DNA of 64,000 bases from an uncultured Bacilli bacterium (GCA_934182615.1 CAKPRO010000008.1:11828-75827); one strand, 5' to 3'. Shown: positions 42,948-52,862, counted from the stretch's first letter. Translations and numbers: made by a program. The notes: generated by a model from the sequence alone, not told the origin.

Positions 42948-43382
42948 ATGAAGAGATTTAATTTGGCTAATGAAGGCTATAATATTGAAGAAGTTAATAG
43001 ATTTATTGATATAGTTATTAAAAGACTTGAAAAACTTAATAATGAGAATGCTATGTTGCAAGCTAAGATCTCTTCACTAGAAGATAAACTTAAAGAAGAG
43101 AAAGTAAGTGAAGTTAAAATAACTGAAGCTATTATGGCAGCGAAAGAAACTTCAGATCGAATTAAAAGTTTGGCTAGAGAGGAAGCTAATATGATAGTAG
43201 AAGAAGCAAGAAATAATGCTAATGCTATTGTTCATGAAGCACTCTTGAATGCAGAAAAAACGGAAAATGAAGCAATGCTACTTAGAAAGAATATTACTGT
43301 ATATAAAAATAGGGTAAAGAATATTATTAAGTCACAACTTGAGATAGCGGATGATCTTGATAAATATGATTTTGATAAGTAA
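42948..43382 (+). CDS. divIVA: DivIVA-domain protein
   Basis: A coiled-coil protein of 144 residues that marks curved membranes at poles and septa. The N-terminal lipid-binding domain reads FNLANEGYNIEEVNRFID, and the rest is heptad-rich (about residues 28-125). The ATG at 42948 is preferred because AGGTGG sits 7 nt upstream; a GTG at 42939 overlaps that site. Shorter than the Bacillus protein. Confidence 0.85.
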   Translation: MKRFNLANEGYNIEEVNRFIDIVIKRLEKLNNENAMLQAKISSLEDKLKEEKVSEVKITEAIMAAKETSDRIKSLAREEANMIVEEARNNANAIVHEALLNAEKTENEAMLLRKNITVYKNRVKNIIKSQLEIADDLDKYDFDK

Positions 43383-43493
43383 TATTGTTATTGATATAGG
43401 ACTATGGAAAAGTCGATAAGATTTTTAAAATAGTCTTTTCTTTTTGTCTAAAATGTTATATAATTAATATGTAGTAAAGAGGAGAGGGTAAAA

Positions 43494-44111
43494 GTGATAA
43501 AACAAACATTTATGGAAGTATTACCTGATGTATGGCCGATGTTAATTATAATAACAGTTATTTTGTCTAGTTTAAGAATAACTTATTTAATAACTAAACA
43601 CAAGAAGTTTTTACTGCATAAAGAAATAATATATTTACTGGCTATTATTTATATACTTTGTTTGTTCCATGTTGTAACGTTTCAAGATGTAAATTATGGA
43701 GTATCTAATTTTACACCATTTAAAGAAATATTTAGATATGAATTTGGAACATATAAGTTTTTTAGAAATGTTGTTGGCAATATACTATTGTTTGTTCCAT
43801 TTGGATTTTTATCATCTTATTTACTAAAAAATAATAAGTTGGGTATAGCTACTATTCTTACAGTTATTGCTTCACTTACTATTGAAGTGGTTCAATATTA
43901 TATAGGAAGAGTATTTGATATAGATGATATTATACTTAATGTAATTGGTGGTATAGTTGGATTTTTAGTATATATAGGATTAGATGCTGTTAGAAGAAAG
44001 ATTAAACTATTTAGAAATGATACTGTATTAGATATATTAATTATAATACTATTAGTATTAGTAATGGCATATTCATTTAATATAAATGTATTTGATTGGA
44101 TTGGGGGATAA
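43494..44111 (+). CDS. VanZ-family membrane protein
   Basis: A 205-residue protein with five or six membrane helices. GNILLFVPFGFLSSYLL and YIGRVFDIDDIILNVIGGIVGF are VanZ-family signatures. The family includes a teicoplanin-resistance protein, but most members have no known role. GTG start behind AGAGGAGAGGG. The 3' end overlaps the RBS region of ybeY. Confidence 0.8.
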   Translation: MIKQTFMEVLPDVWPMLIIITVILSSLRITYLITKHKKFLLHKEIIYLLAIIYILCLFHVVTFQDVNYGVSNFTPFKEIFRYEFGTYKFFRNVVGNILLFVPFGFLSSYLLKNNKLGIATILTVIASLTIEVVQYYIGRVFDIDDIILNVIGGIVGFLVYIGLDAVRRKIKLFRNDTVLDILIIILLVLVMAYSFNINVFDWIGG

Positions 44112-44113
44112 TT

Positions 44114-44554
44114 ATGTTTGAGATATTTAATGAAAGTGATAAAGAAATAGTAGAGTTAGATAAATTACAGAAATATATGGAATTTGTTGTTAAGAAATTA
44201 GATATTGAGAAGGGAATATTTAATATAATATTTGTAAGTAATGAAGAGATACATAGAATAAATAAGGAGTATCGTAAGGTAGATAGAGTAACTGATGTTA
44301 TATCTTTTGCTTTAGAAGATAATCCGGATATTGTTTATGATGATTTTAGACTTCTTGGTGATATTTATATTGCTATTGATGTTGCTTACGATCAGGCTAC
44401 TGAATATAATCATTCAAGAGAGAGGGAAGTATGTTTCTTGGCTACTCATGGATTGTTACATTTACTTGGTTATGATCATATGGAAGCAGAAGAAGAAAAA
44501 ATTATGTTTGGTAAACAAGAAGAATTACTTAATGAATATGGTATTAAAAGATAA
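44114..44554 (+). CDS. ybeY: Endoribonuclease YbeY
   Basis: A zinc-dependent RNase that matures 16S rRNA. The signature HGLLHLLGYDH supplies the three His ligands. Start at the ATG at 44114 behind GGGGGAT, inside the tail of the VanZ gene. 146 residues is normal. First of the ybeY-dgkA-cdd set, a standard Firmicute order that usually continues into era. Confidence 0.93.
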   Translation: MFEIFNESDKEIVELDKLQKYMEFVVKKLDIEKGIFNIIFVSNEEIHRINKEYRKVDRVTDVISFALEDNPDIVYDDFRLLGDIYIAIDVAYDQATEYNHSREREVCFLATHGLLHLLGYDHMEAEEEKIMFGKQEELLNEYGIKR

Positions 44555-44568
44555 TAGGAGGACTATAA

Positions 44569-44940
44569 ATGCTTTCGAGAACTAAATCTAAAAGAGGTTT
44601 TAGAAGTAGTGTTAAAAATTGTATTGATGGTTTAAAATTTGTTAATATTAATGAAGATAATTTTAAGAGAGAAGTATTTATTGGAATAATTACACTTATA
44701 TTATCATATATATTAAAGGTAAATAGGATAGAGTTTATTATCATTGTTGTTATGATTAGTTTAGTATTAGTAACAGAAATTATTAATACTGCTACGGAAA
44801 GACTTGTTGATTTAGTAAGTCCAGGATATAACAAAATAGCAGGAGAAGTAAAGGATATTATGGCATTTGCCGTACTACTAATGTGCTTCTTTTCTTTAGT
44901 AGTAGGAATGGTAATATTTATACCCAAAATAATATGCTAG
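44569..44940 (+). CDS. dgkA: Diacylglycerol/undecaprenol kinase
   Basis: A small membrane kinase of 123 residues with three helices. GFRSSVKNCIDGLKF at the N-terminus, EIINTATERLVDLV and EVKDIMAFAVLL are the conserved family elements with the catalytic Glu. In Gram-positives it phosphorylates undecaprenol for cell-wall carrier recycling. RBS TAGGAGGACTATAA. Confidence 0.9.
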   Translation: MLSRTKSKRGFRSSVKNCIDGLKFVNINEDNFKREVFIGIITLILSYILKVNRIEFIIIVVMISLVLVTEIINTATERLVDLVSPGYNKIAGEVKDIMAFAVLLMCFFSLVVGMVIFIPKIIC

Positions 44941-44950
44941 GAGGAATAAA

Positions 44951-45337
44951 ATGGAAGAGAGTTTAAAGAGATTATTAAAAAATAGTTACAGTCCTTATTC
45001 GGGATTTAGAGTAGCTAGTATTTGTTTAATGAATGATGGCAAGAGTTTTGGAGGAGTTAATGTAGAAAATGCTTCTTATGGTGGAACTATATGTGCTGAA
45101 AGGGTAGCTATTACTTCGGCAATTGCCAGTGGATATAAAAAGGGAGAATTTAGTAAATTATATGTTATGTGTGATAGTACTAAGATATCTTCTTGTTGTT
45201 TCTTATGTAGACAAACTATTAGTGAGTTTTTTCCTAAGGATGCAGAAATTATTTTATATAGTAATGATGGGGAAAAAGAAATTCATACGGTAAAGGAATT
45301 ATGTCCTTATCCGTTTGGTAGTAGTGATTTAAAATAA
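44951..45337 (+). CDS. cdd: Cytidine deaminase
   Basis: Salvage enzyme turning cytidine into uridine. The zinc site is ICAERVAITSA (Cys and catalytic Glu) and SSCCFLCRQT, where the usual PCGxCRQ is replaced by SCCFLCRQ, so the spacing of the two Cys is kept while Pro is lost. N-terminal SPYSGFRVAS binds the substrate. 128 residues. Confidence 0.92.
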   Translation: MEESLKRLLKNSYSPYSGFRVASICLMNDGKSFGGVNVENASYGGTICAERVAITSAIASGYKKGEFSKLYVMCDSTKISSCCFLCRQTISEFFPKDAEIILYSNDGEKEIHTVKELCPYPFGSSDLK

Positions 45338-45341
45338 AAGA

Positions 45342-45372
45342 AAAGAGAGTTACTTTTTAGTAATTCTCTTTA
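45342..45372. terminator. Terminator between cdd and the FemAB gene
   Basis: AGAGAGTTA and TAATTCTCT form a 9-bp stem with one G-T pair; T and A tails allow use from both sides. Confidence 0.65.
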
Positions 45373-46558
45373 TTAGATCTTGTACTTTAACAATTATTTT
45401 AAATATTAGATATAAATATTTATTTATTATTAAATCATAACTACCAAGGTATTCATATACTTTACCACCAAATCCCATTTTAAAGGTGTAGTTACCATTC
45501 TTTTTGTCAGTATTTTTAATAGAACCAAAGTTAAATATTTTATAACCTTCATTTAAGTATTTCTTTATGATCTCCCATTTTATTAAATGAGAAGAGTAGA
45601 ATGAACTTAAATCTTTATTGTAGCCTTCTTCAAGGAAATATATTTCACGATTATTTTTGATAATTAGAATAGTTCCAATTAAAACTCCTTCAGGATATTT
45701 GGTATAGATATTAGTGGCTTTTATTATCTCTTTGTTATATTTAGTGATTGTTTTATCAGAATTCATTTTTTTAGTGATAAAAGCATCGCTTTTTTTTATG
45801 TTAATATTTTGCATTATTTGATTTAAGCGATCATTTCTAATGTTTTCTTCTTTTAGTAAGAAACGATAATTATTAACATATTCTTCAGGAGTTATTTTAG
45901 CAAAATAGATTTCGGCTTTATTGTTTTCAGTATTAAAATTATTTAAGATATTTTGAATACGATCTTTACTTGCTCCGGTTAATTCAATAAAACTATCAAT
46001 ATTATTTCCTTCGTCTTTATGAATGGTAATAGCTCTTTTTAATGAAACGTTTATATTTCTTTTAGTATTAGCATTGAAAAAGCTAAATGTTTCTTCAGGA
46101 GTTTTTTCTGTTTCTAAAACAACATTTCTTTTGATATTTTTATTGGTTTTTCTAAATGATAGTTCATCAAATAACTTAATAATATTAGTGTCGTAGTAGA
46201 TAATATCATTATTTTTATCAAACATTTTATAAGTAGAAATATTATCTGAAGTTACATAGATATATTTTTTCTTCTTTAGATATTGTTTTAAAGAATTTAT
46301 AAAATCTTTGAAAAGATTATCGTTATTATAGTCAATTAGAAAGGCTCCGGGTACATAACCTATTTTGTATTTGCCAATTCTTTTTTCAAAAAGAAGAGTG
46401 GCTCCCATTAAAGTGTTGTCATTTTCATTGATGTAGCCCAAATAATAGAATGATTGTCTTTTTAAATGAGCGTATTCTGCTGTTTGGTAGTAGTTTCTTA
46501 GACTATGTAATTTTGCATAGTTTTTAAATTGTGTTTCTGTAAGTTCGATAATTTTCAT
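45350..46558 (-). CDS. FemAB/MurM-family peptidoglycan interpeptide-bridge transferase
   Basis: A 402-residue FemX/A/B-type aminoacyltransferase with two GNAT-like halves. IGYVPGAFLIDYNND and the C-terminal FKMGFGGKVYEYLGSYDLIIN are diagnostic, and the charged helical arm is at about residues 225-290. It adds amino acids from aminoacyl-tRNA to lipid II stem peptides. The start is the ATG at 46558 behind GGAGGAAGA; the earlier in-frame ATG lies upstream of that site. Confidence 0.88.
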   Translation of the reverse strand: MKIIELTETQFKNYAKLHSLRNYYQTAEYAHLKRQSFYYLGYINENDNTLMGATLLFEKRIGKYKIGYVPGAFLIDYNNDNLFKDFINSLKQYLKKKKYIYVTSDNISTYKMFDKNNDIIYYDTNIIKLFDELSFRKTNKNIKRNVVLETEKTPEETFSFFNANTKRNINVSLKRAITIHKDEGNNIDSFIELTGASKDRIQNILNNFNTENNKAEIYFAKITPEEYVNNYRFLLKEENIRNDRLNQIMQNINIKKSDAFITKKMNSDKTITKYNKEIIKATNIYTKYPEGVLIGTILIIKNNREIYFLEEGYNKDLSSFYSSHLIKWEIIKKYLNEGYKIFNFGSIKNTDKKNGNYTFKMGFGGKVYEYLGSYDLIINKYLYLIFKIIVKVQDLIKRITKK

Positions 46559-46617
46559 ACTTCTTCCTCCATTCATAATTGTATCATAATTTACTTTAAA
46601 ATAAAATACTTTTTTGC

Positions 46618-46646
46618 TTGATAAGGTAGTTAATTTATGATATACT
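46618..46646 (+). promoter_or_regulatory. Promoter of the phosphoketolase operon
   Basis: -35 TTGATA, a 17-bp spacer and -10 TATACT. Confidence 0.75.
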
Positions 46647-46676
46647 TAAGTTAATAAGAATAGGGAGTGTGATATT

Positions 46677-49010
46677 ATGAGTATTTCAAAGAAAGAACTT
46701 AATAATCTTGATGCTTATTTTTCTGCTTTAAATTATATTTCAGCTTGTCAATTATATTTAGTTGATAATCCTCTACTTAAAGAAGAATTAAAGTGGAGTC
46801 ATATAAAGAAGAAAATAGTAGGTCACTGGGGAACTGTACCAGGACAAAATTTTATATATACGCATTTAAATAGAATTATTAAGAATAATGATCTTAATAT
46901 GATATATATATCGGGACCAGGACATGGTGGTAATGCGGTTGTTTCTAATGTATATTTAGAGGGGACTTATACAGAAATGTATCCTGAAATAACAGAAGAT
47001 ACCGAGGGATTGAAAAAATTATTTAAACAATTTTCTTTTCCTGGTGGTATTGCTTCACATGCTGCTCCTGAGACACCTGGTTCAATAAATGAAGGTGGGG
47101 AACTTGGTTATAGTTTGTCGCACGCTTTTGGTGCTGTTTTTGATAATCCATCTTTAATAGCGGCTTGTGTAATTGGGGACGGAGAAGCAGAAACTGGACC
47201 TTTAGCCACGAGTTGGCATTCTAATAAATTTTTAGATCCTAAAAGAGATGGAGCAGTACTTCCAATCCTTCATTTAAATGGCTATAAGATAAGTAATCCT
47301 ACTGTTTTGGCAAGGATTAGTGACGAAGAACTTGCTTCTTTACTTCATGGATATGGATGGAAACCTTACTTAGTCGAAGGTAGTACTACGATGGAGTTAC
47401 ATAAGAAGATGGCTATTACTTTGGATAAGATTATTAAAGAAATTAAAAAGATTCAATATAATGCTAGATATAATAATAAGGTTGAAAGAGTATTTTGGCC
47501 AATGATTGTACTTAGAACTCCTAAAGGGTGGACTGGTCCTAAAGTAGTAGATGGTAAAAAGATTGAGGGTACTTTTAGAAGCCATCAGGTACCTATTCCT
47601 ATGGAAAATGACGAAGATTTAAAATTATTAGAGAAATGGTTAAGAAGTTACCATCCAGAAAAGTTATTTGATGATAATGGTAAGTTAAAACCTCATTTGA
47701 AGGAACTTGTTCCTTATAATAGAATGGGAGCTAATCCTAATAGTAATGGTGGTCTTTTGTTAAAAGAATTAAAGATACCTAATATTAATAAATATGCTGT
47801 TAAGTTTACACATCCTGGAGAAATTGAAAAAGAGGATATGCGAGTACTTGGAGAATTTATTAGAGATATTATCAAGAATAATCCAGATAATTTTAGATTG
47901 TTTGGACCTGATGAGACTATGAGTAATAGATTATCACACGTATTTGAAGCTACTGACAGATGCTTTTATTTGCCTAAGAAGAGTAGTGATGAATATTTAT
48001 CTTATGATGGTAGAATTATGGATTCTTATCTTAGCGAACACACTTGTGAAGGATGGCTCGAGGGTTATCTTTTAACGGGTAGACATGGGGTATTTGTCAG
48101 CTACGAAGCTTTTATTAGAATTGTTGATTCAATGGCTAGTCAACATGCTAAATGGATTAAGGTAGCTAAAGAACTTCCTTGGAGAAAGGATATTGCTTCA
48201 TTAAATTATATATTAACTTCAAATGTATGGCAACAAGATCATAATGGTTATACACATCAAGATCCAGGTTTTATTGATCATTTAGCTAATAAGAAGGCTG
48301 ATATTGTTAGAATATATTTGCCTCCTGATAGTAATTGCCTTTTATCTTGTTTTGATCATGTTATTAGGACTAAGAATTATATTAATGTAATTGTAGCCTC
48401 TAAACATATGCGTCCACAGTGGCTTACAATGGAAGAAGCAAAAGAACATTGTGCTAAGGGATTATCTAAATGGGAGTTTGCTAGTAATGATAAAAAGGGT
48501 GTAGATGTCGTTTTGGTATCAATAGGAGATGCTCCTACTTTGGAGAATATAGCAGCAGTTTCTATTATAAGAAGTTATCTTCCAGATATTAAGATTAGAT
48601 TTATTAATGTTGTAGATTTAATGAAATTAGAGCCTGATACTAAACATCCCCATGGTTTATCTAATACTGAATATAATAAATTATTTACTAGAGATAAACC
48701 TATTATTGTTAATTATCATGGTTACCCTACTTTAATACATGAGTTAACTTATGAAAGAGAAAATAGAAATATTAGTGTTCATGGTTATATGGAAGAGGGT
48801 ACTATTACAACGGCTTTTGATATGAGAGTTAAAAATGAAATAGATAGATATCATATTGTTATTGATATTATTAATCATTTAGATGTTGGTAAAACAAGAG
48901 AAGGTAAAAAGATTATTAAACTTATGGAAGAAAAGTTAAAGTATCATGAAGCATATATAAGAGAATATGGTATTGATATGGAAGAAGTAAGAATGTTTAA
49001 ATGGGAATAG
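46677..49010 (+). CDS. xfp: Xylulose-5-phosphate/fructose-6-phosphate phosphoketolase
   Basis: A thiamine diphosphate enzyme that cleaves sugar phosphates to acetyl phosphate. Conserved blocks: GHWGTVPGQNFIYTHLNR, ISGPGHGGNAVVSNVYLE, the ThDP box GDGEAETGPLATSWHSN, SNRLSHVFEATDR and QDHNGYTHQDPGF. 777 residues is normal. It gives the cell an ATP-yielding route from pentoses and possibly hexoses, in keeping with a fermentative life style. It heads an operon of small and pilin-like genes. Confidence 0.95.
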   Translation: MSISKKELNNLDAYFSALNYISACQLYLVDNPLLKEELKWSHIKKKIVGHWGTVPGQNFIYTHLNRIIKNNDLNMIYISGPGHGGNAVVSNVYLEGTYTEMYPEITEDTEGLKKLFKQFSFPGGIASHAAPETPGSINEGGELGYSLSHAFGAVFDNPSLIAACVIGDGEAETGPLATSWHSNKFLDPKRDGAVLPILHLNGYKISNPTVLARISDEELASLLHGYGWKPYLVEGSTTMELHKKMAITLDKIIKEIKKIQYNARYNNKVERVFWPMIVLRTPKGWTGPKVVDGKKIEGTFRSHQVPIPMENDEDLKLLEKWLRSYHPEKLFDDNGKLKPHLKELVPYNRMGANPNSNGGLLLKELKIPNINKYAVKFTHPGEIEKEDMRVLGEFIRDIIKNNPDNFRLFGPDETMSNRLSHVFEATDRCFYLPKKSSDEYLSYDGRIMDSYLSEHTCEGWLEGYLLTGRHGVFVSYEAFIRIVDSMASQHAKWIKVAKELPWRKDIASLNYILTSNVWQQDHNGYTHQDPGFIDHLANKKADIVRIYLPPDSNCLLSCFDHVIRTKNYINVIVASKHMRPQWLTMEEAKEHCAKGLSKWEFASNDKKGVDVVLVSIGDAPTLENIAAVSIIRSYLPDIKIRFINVVDLMKLEPDTKHPHGLSNTEYNKLFTRDKPIIVNYHGYPTLIHELTYERENRNISVHGYMEEGTITTAFDMRVKNEIDRYHIVIDIINHLDVGKTREGKKIIKLMEEKLKYHEAYIREYGIDMEEVRMFKWE

Positions 49011-49018
49011 GAGATATT

Positions 49019-49360
49019 ATGGAAGAAAGATATAATAATAAGAAAAATGTAATATTTAATCCTGATAAAGTTCAAAGATGGAATGAAGAGAAGAATACTA
49101 TTATTTCTACGACTCCTAATCATATTGATCAACTATGTAAACCATTTTTATATCTTAGAAAGACTGCTAGTGAAGGATATTCTAAATTTAGTGAAGTAGA
49201 AGAAGCACAAGTAATGGCTAGAAAAGAGAATCTGGCTAGAGTGAAAAAACTGGAAATGGAAAAGAAAGCAGGATATGTTACTTTTAGTACACTTATTGTA
49301 CTGGGTACAGTAGTAGTAGGTATGATAATATTTGGAATAATTGGAAGTATTGTTAGGTGA
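49019..49360 (+). CDS. Hypothetical protein with C-terminal membrane helix
   Basis: A 113-residue protein with a charged N-terminal region (VIFNPDKVQRWNEEK), a helical middle (about 45-85) and a tail-anchor helix (about 88-110). Family not recognised. Start at the ATG at 49019 behind AGGAG, 8 nt after the phosphoketolase stop. The next gene starts 5 nt after its stop. Confidence 0.65.
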   Translation: MEERYNNKKNVIFNPDKVQRWNEEKNTIISTTPNHIDQLCKPFLYLRKTASEGYSKFSEVEEAQVMARKENLARVKKLEMEKKAGYVTFSTLIVLGTVVVGMIIFGIIGSIVR

Positions 49361-49365
49361 TAGTT

Positions 49366-49620
49366 ATGAATTTTAATATATTGAATGAGAAGAATGAATT
49401 TAAACTTGGTACTATTATTACAATATTTAATATTCCAAATGTAAAAAAAGATATTGTTTTGTTTTCAATTGAAGGTTATGATAGAAATGATATTGCTAAT
49501 TTAGAAGTTGCTTATTTGAATAAGGATAAAGATGGTTATGATTATATAGAAGAAATAGATGATGAACAGGTATTAAAAGCCGCTATGAAAGTTGTGAAAA
49601 AGATTATCCAAGTTGCTTAA
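49366..49620 (+). CDS. DUF1292-like small acidic protein
   Basis: An 84-residue soluble protein. The pattern VLFSIEGYDRNDIANLEVAYL, then DKDGYDYIEEI (close to the DUF1292 form), and a C-terminal basic helix suggests a DUF1292-type fold, of unknown function. Start at 49366 behind AGGTGAT; a GTG at 49357 is less likely. Confidence 0.55.
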   Translation: MNFNILNEKNEFKLGTIITIFNIPNVKKDIVLFSIEGYDRNDIANLEVAYLNKDKDGYDYIEEIDDEQVLKAAMKVVKKIIQVA

Positions 49621-49632
49621 TAGGAGGTTATT

Positions 49633-52257
49633 ATGAAAATAAACAGAAAAGGCTTTACTTTGATAGAATTATTAGGAGTAATAGTTATATTATCTTTAGT
49701 TGTAGGGTTTGCTACTTATGGGGTTATTAATGCACTAAATAATTCTAAAGAACAAGCGAGTATTATTTCTGAGAGTAGTATAATGGCAGCGGCTACGACA
49801 TTTTCTACGGAGAAAAATGATGATAATGATCGCTGGGTAGATGTTAGTGGTAGTGATAGTAAGTATTTTTGTACGACTGTTGAAGAACTTATTAATAATG
49901 GTCTTCTTGATAAGAACGCTAAGTTTAAAGATGATAATATTGATAAGTATTCTTATATTGCTATAAAGAAAAATAAGGTTACTTTCACTACTAGTATTCC
50001 TATTATACTTACGGATACTAGTAGTGATGATTATACTATTTGTAGTGGTAATATTAAGAATGAAGATATAATTAGTTATCCTACTCTTGGTAGTAGTAGT
50101 CCTTATACGGATACGTTAGAGGTTAATTTTACTGATGGTAAGGCAGAATCCACTATTAAGGATAGGACTTGTGAATATGGATATTATCCTGGACAAAGTT
50201 ATGGTAAAGGTACTGTTAGTAATGGAAAATGTGTCTTTGAAGGGTTAAGAGACAATAGTACTTATTATGTTAGAGTATGTATGACTACTGAAAAGAATAG
50301 TTATATTTGTTCTAATTCTGAAAGTAGAAAAACATTAAAAGTTCAAGGATCAACTTTTAGTACTAATGAAGATAAAATTAATATTAAATATGATAATACT
50401 GGAATAAAAGGTGAAGGTGGTTATTACTTTAGTATTCCAATGTCGGGTACTAGTGCTTCTGGTGTGAAAAAGTGTACTATTGTAGAAGATGAAAGTACTA
50501 GTCAAGATGCTTTTAGTAGACATAAATATATAATTAATTGTAGTGATGAGACTACGAATACTATTGAAGCTGATACTTGGTATAAGAGTGATACTATAAC
50601 ACCAGTAATAACAGTTACTGAGGGTAATGGTGGCCAACTTGAGACATATACTTATGATAAGAGTGGTAACTATATACATAATTATGATAATATTTATTCA
50701 CGGGGAATTACTTTTTCTAAGGGAGAAGCTGATACGATAGATGGTAAAGCAGAAGATATTTATAAGACTTGTGTTAGTACAGATTATAGTTGTAATATTA
50801 CTTCTCCTAGTATTGAAAAAGAAGGATATACAATAGTAGGATGGGGATTATCTGGTAGTACTACTAGTAGTTGGGATCCTAAGACTTCTAAGAGTGTTAA
50901 TGGTGATTATATTTATTATCCTATTTTTAAAAATAGAGTTAATATCCAACTTAGTGTTAATGGTGGTAATTTAACTTCTATAACTGTATCTAATAATAAA
51001 GCATATTATTGGAAGACTGATAGTAGTGGTATTATTTATAAGTCTACGGATTATGGTCAAAAATATGATAAGAATTTTTTTTATATGAATAATGGTGCTA
51101 CTTTAGGTGGTGATGGGTTACCTAATTATAATAATGCTGAATATATTAATATTACTAGAGATGGTTATACTGTTATTAATGATAGTGAATGGATATGTTT
51201 AAGTGGATGTAGTACTTCTAATAAAGTATTTAGTCAATCTAAGGCTTATAAATCTTCTGAATTTTGTGATGCTAGCAGCGATAGTTGTACTGTTGTATTA
51301 GGAGTTAATTGGCAGAATGCTTATAAAATTAGTTATGATGCTAATGGTGGTAGTGGGGCTCCTAAAAGTCAAACTAAAGAAAAAGATAAAAATATTACTT
51401 TATCAGGAACTAAACCTACGAGAAGTGGTTATACTTTTCTTTATTGGAATACTAAGAAAGATGGATCGGGAGATAGTTATATGTCTGGTGGGACATATAT
51501 TGATAATGCAAGTGTAACTTTATATGCACAGTGGAGAGATAATAAACAAACATTAACTTATAATAATAATGGTGGTAGTGGTTGTACTTCTAAAAAAGTT
51601 ACTAAAGGATCGGCATATGGTTATTTATGTACTCCTACGAGAAGTGGTTATACTTTTGTAGGATGGTTTGATGCTAATTATAAAGATAGTCCACTTAATT
51701 ACTATGCAGACAATAATAGTGATGTTTATGCTTATTTTAAATATGATGCTTCTTTATTATATAAACATTATTTAACTTATGGTAAGAGTGAAAATAGACG
51801 TATTTCACAGTATATATCTACAGATATCTTTAATGAAGCGGGAGATAAAACTATATATGCTGGTTGGATTAAATTCTTTATATTAGAGTCTATTACACCA
51901 CTAGAACAAGTTGATTATGCGACTGTGGCAACTTTTACTTATGCTCCTTATGTTTGTAGAAGTAGTTTAGGTATTAATACTTCAAATTGTACTATTCAAG
52001 TTAGAAGTCCTGACTGTGCTATTAAGAGTTCAGCTGGTGCAACTACTAACTGTTTGAGTTCTGATGAATGGCATGATATTAGTGGAGTTACTATTAATGC
52101 ATATTATTATACTAGTAATAGTAATGTTAGTAGTGCTACTGCTAGTACAAATAATAGTAGGCATTGTATTGATTATAGGGCTGTTGGTACTGATAGTTCA
52201 GGTAATTATATTGCTTCAGATAATTATATTACTAGTTGTTATACAATAGTGAGATAG
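49633..52257 (+). CDS. Giant pilin-like protein with InlB-type repeats
   Basis: An 874-residue protein. The N-terminus is a full prepilin signal, RKGFTLIELLGVIVILSL, with Gly cleavage site and Glu5. After a beta-rich region (50-230) follow Listeria-Bacteroides (InlB B) repeats: ISYDANGGSGAPKSQTKEKD with RSGYTFLYWNTK, then TYNNNGGSGCTSKK with RSGYTFVGWFD, and YAQW or YAGW ends. The last 130 residues are Cys-containing (about six Cys). A pilin signal on such an adhesin suggests a minor pilin displayed at the tip of a type IV-like filament. RBS TAGGAGGTTATT; it is downstream of the phosphoketolase set. Confidence 0.8.
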   Translation: MKINRKGFTLIELLGVIVILSLVVGFATYGVINALNNSKEQASIISESSIMAAATTFSTEKNDDNDRWVDVSGSDSKYFCTTVEELINNGLLDKNAKFKDDNIDKYSYIAIKKNKVTFTTSIPIILTDTSSDDYTICSGNIKNEDIISYPTLGSSSPYTDTLEVNFTDGKAESTIKDRTCEYGYYPGQSYGKGTVSNGKCVFEGLRDNSTYYVRVCMTTEKNSYICSNSESRKTLKVQGSTFSTNEDKINIKYDNTGIKGEGGYYFSIPMSGTSASGVKKCTIVEDESTSQDAFSRHKYIINCSDETTNTIEADTWYKSDTITPVITVTEGNGGQLETYTYDKSGNYIHNYDNIYSRGITFSKGEADTIDGKAEDIYKTCVSTDYSCNITSPSIEKEGYTIVGWGLSGSTTSSWDPKTSKSVNGDYIYYPIFKNRVNIQLSVNGGNLTSITVSNNKAYYWKTDSSGIIYKSTDYGQKYDKNFFYMNNGATLGGDGLPNYNNAEYINITRDGYTVINDSEWICLSGCSTSNKVFSQSKAYKSSEFCDASSDSCTVVLGVNWQNAYKISYDANGGSGAPKSQTKEKDKNITLSGTKPTRSGYTFLYWNTKKDGSGDSYMSGGTYIDNASVTLYAQWRDNKQTLTYNNNGGSGCTSKKVTKGSAYGYLCTPTRSGYTFVGWFDANYKDSPLNYYADNNSDVYAYFKYDASLLYKHYLTYGKSENRRISQYISTDIFNEAGDKTIYAGWIKFFILESITPLEQVDYATVATFTYAPYVCRSSLGINTSNCTIQVRSPDCAIKSSAGATTNCLSSDEWHDISGVTINAYYYTSNSNVSSATASTNNSRHCIDYRAVGTDSSGNYIASDNYITSCYTIVR

Positions 52258-52265
52258 GTGATGTT

Positions 52266-52571
52266 ATGAAAAAGGAAAAGATACTAAAGATTTTATGTAT
52301 TATACTTGTTATTTTACTGATTATATTTATTATTCTTCCTATTATATATAAGAAGAAAGATAATAATACTAATAGTGTATTTGATGTTAATGCTGCGATT
52401 AGGATAGTAAAAGATAAGTATGATGTTAAGAAGGATTCTATTATTTATATAGATGAGGATGATAATTATATTATTTATGGTAAAGATAAGGATAATAATA
52501 CTAAGATGTATATTGTTAATAAGGAAACAAAGCTAGTTACTGTAAAAAGTTTTGATACTAAGGCTGGATAA
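52266..52571 (+). CDS. Small membrane-anchored hypothetical protein
   Basis: A 101-residue protein: one helix at residues 7-29 and an extracytoplasmic part rich in Asp, Asn and Tyr with repeated KDNNT. It resembles small PepSY-like or YcdA-like anchored proteins only loosely; the family is not recognised. Start at 52266 behind AGGTGATG, 8 nt after the pilin-like gene. Confidence 0.6.
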   Translation: MKKEKILKILCIILVILLIIFIILPIIYKKKDNNTNSVFDVNAAIRIVKDKYDVKKDSIIYIDEDDNYIIYGKDKDNNTKMYIVNKETKLVTVKSFDTKAG

Positions 52572-52655
52572 TGATAAAATACCTTCACAATATTTGTTAT
52601 ATTGAATACAATAATATGACAGATATATAACACCCTATTGGGAAGTGAGGTATTT

Positions 52656-52862
52656 ATGAATAAAGGTATTTTAACTAAAAGAGAAAAAGAAGTATTTTTA
52701 CTACTAATAGAGAATAAGACTACTAAAGAGATAGCGGATAATTTGAATATTAGTGAAAAGACTGTTAGAAATCATATTTCTAATACTATGCAGAAATTAT
52801 CTGTTAAGGGTAGAGCTCAGGCTGTAGTAGAGTTAATTAGATTAGGAGAAATTACTTTATAG
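52656..52862 (+). CDS. gerE: GerE-like LuxR-type transcription factor
   Basis: A 68-residue stand-alone helix-turn-helix protein. ILTKREKEVFLLLIENKTT, EIADNLNISEKTVRNHISN and MQKLSVKGRAQAVVELIR match Bacillus GerE almost position for position, including the lack of a receiver domain and the total length (74 in Bacillus). GerE works late in the mother cell with sigma-K to control spore coat genes. ATG at 52656 with GAGGTATTT upstream. It has its own terminator. Confidence 0.88.
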   Translation: MNKGILTKREKEVFLLLIENKTTKEIADNLNISEKTVRNHISNTMQKLSVKGRAQAVVELIRLGEITL

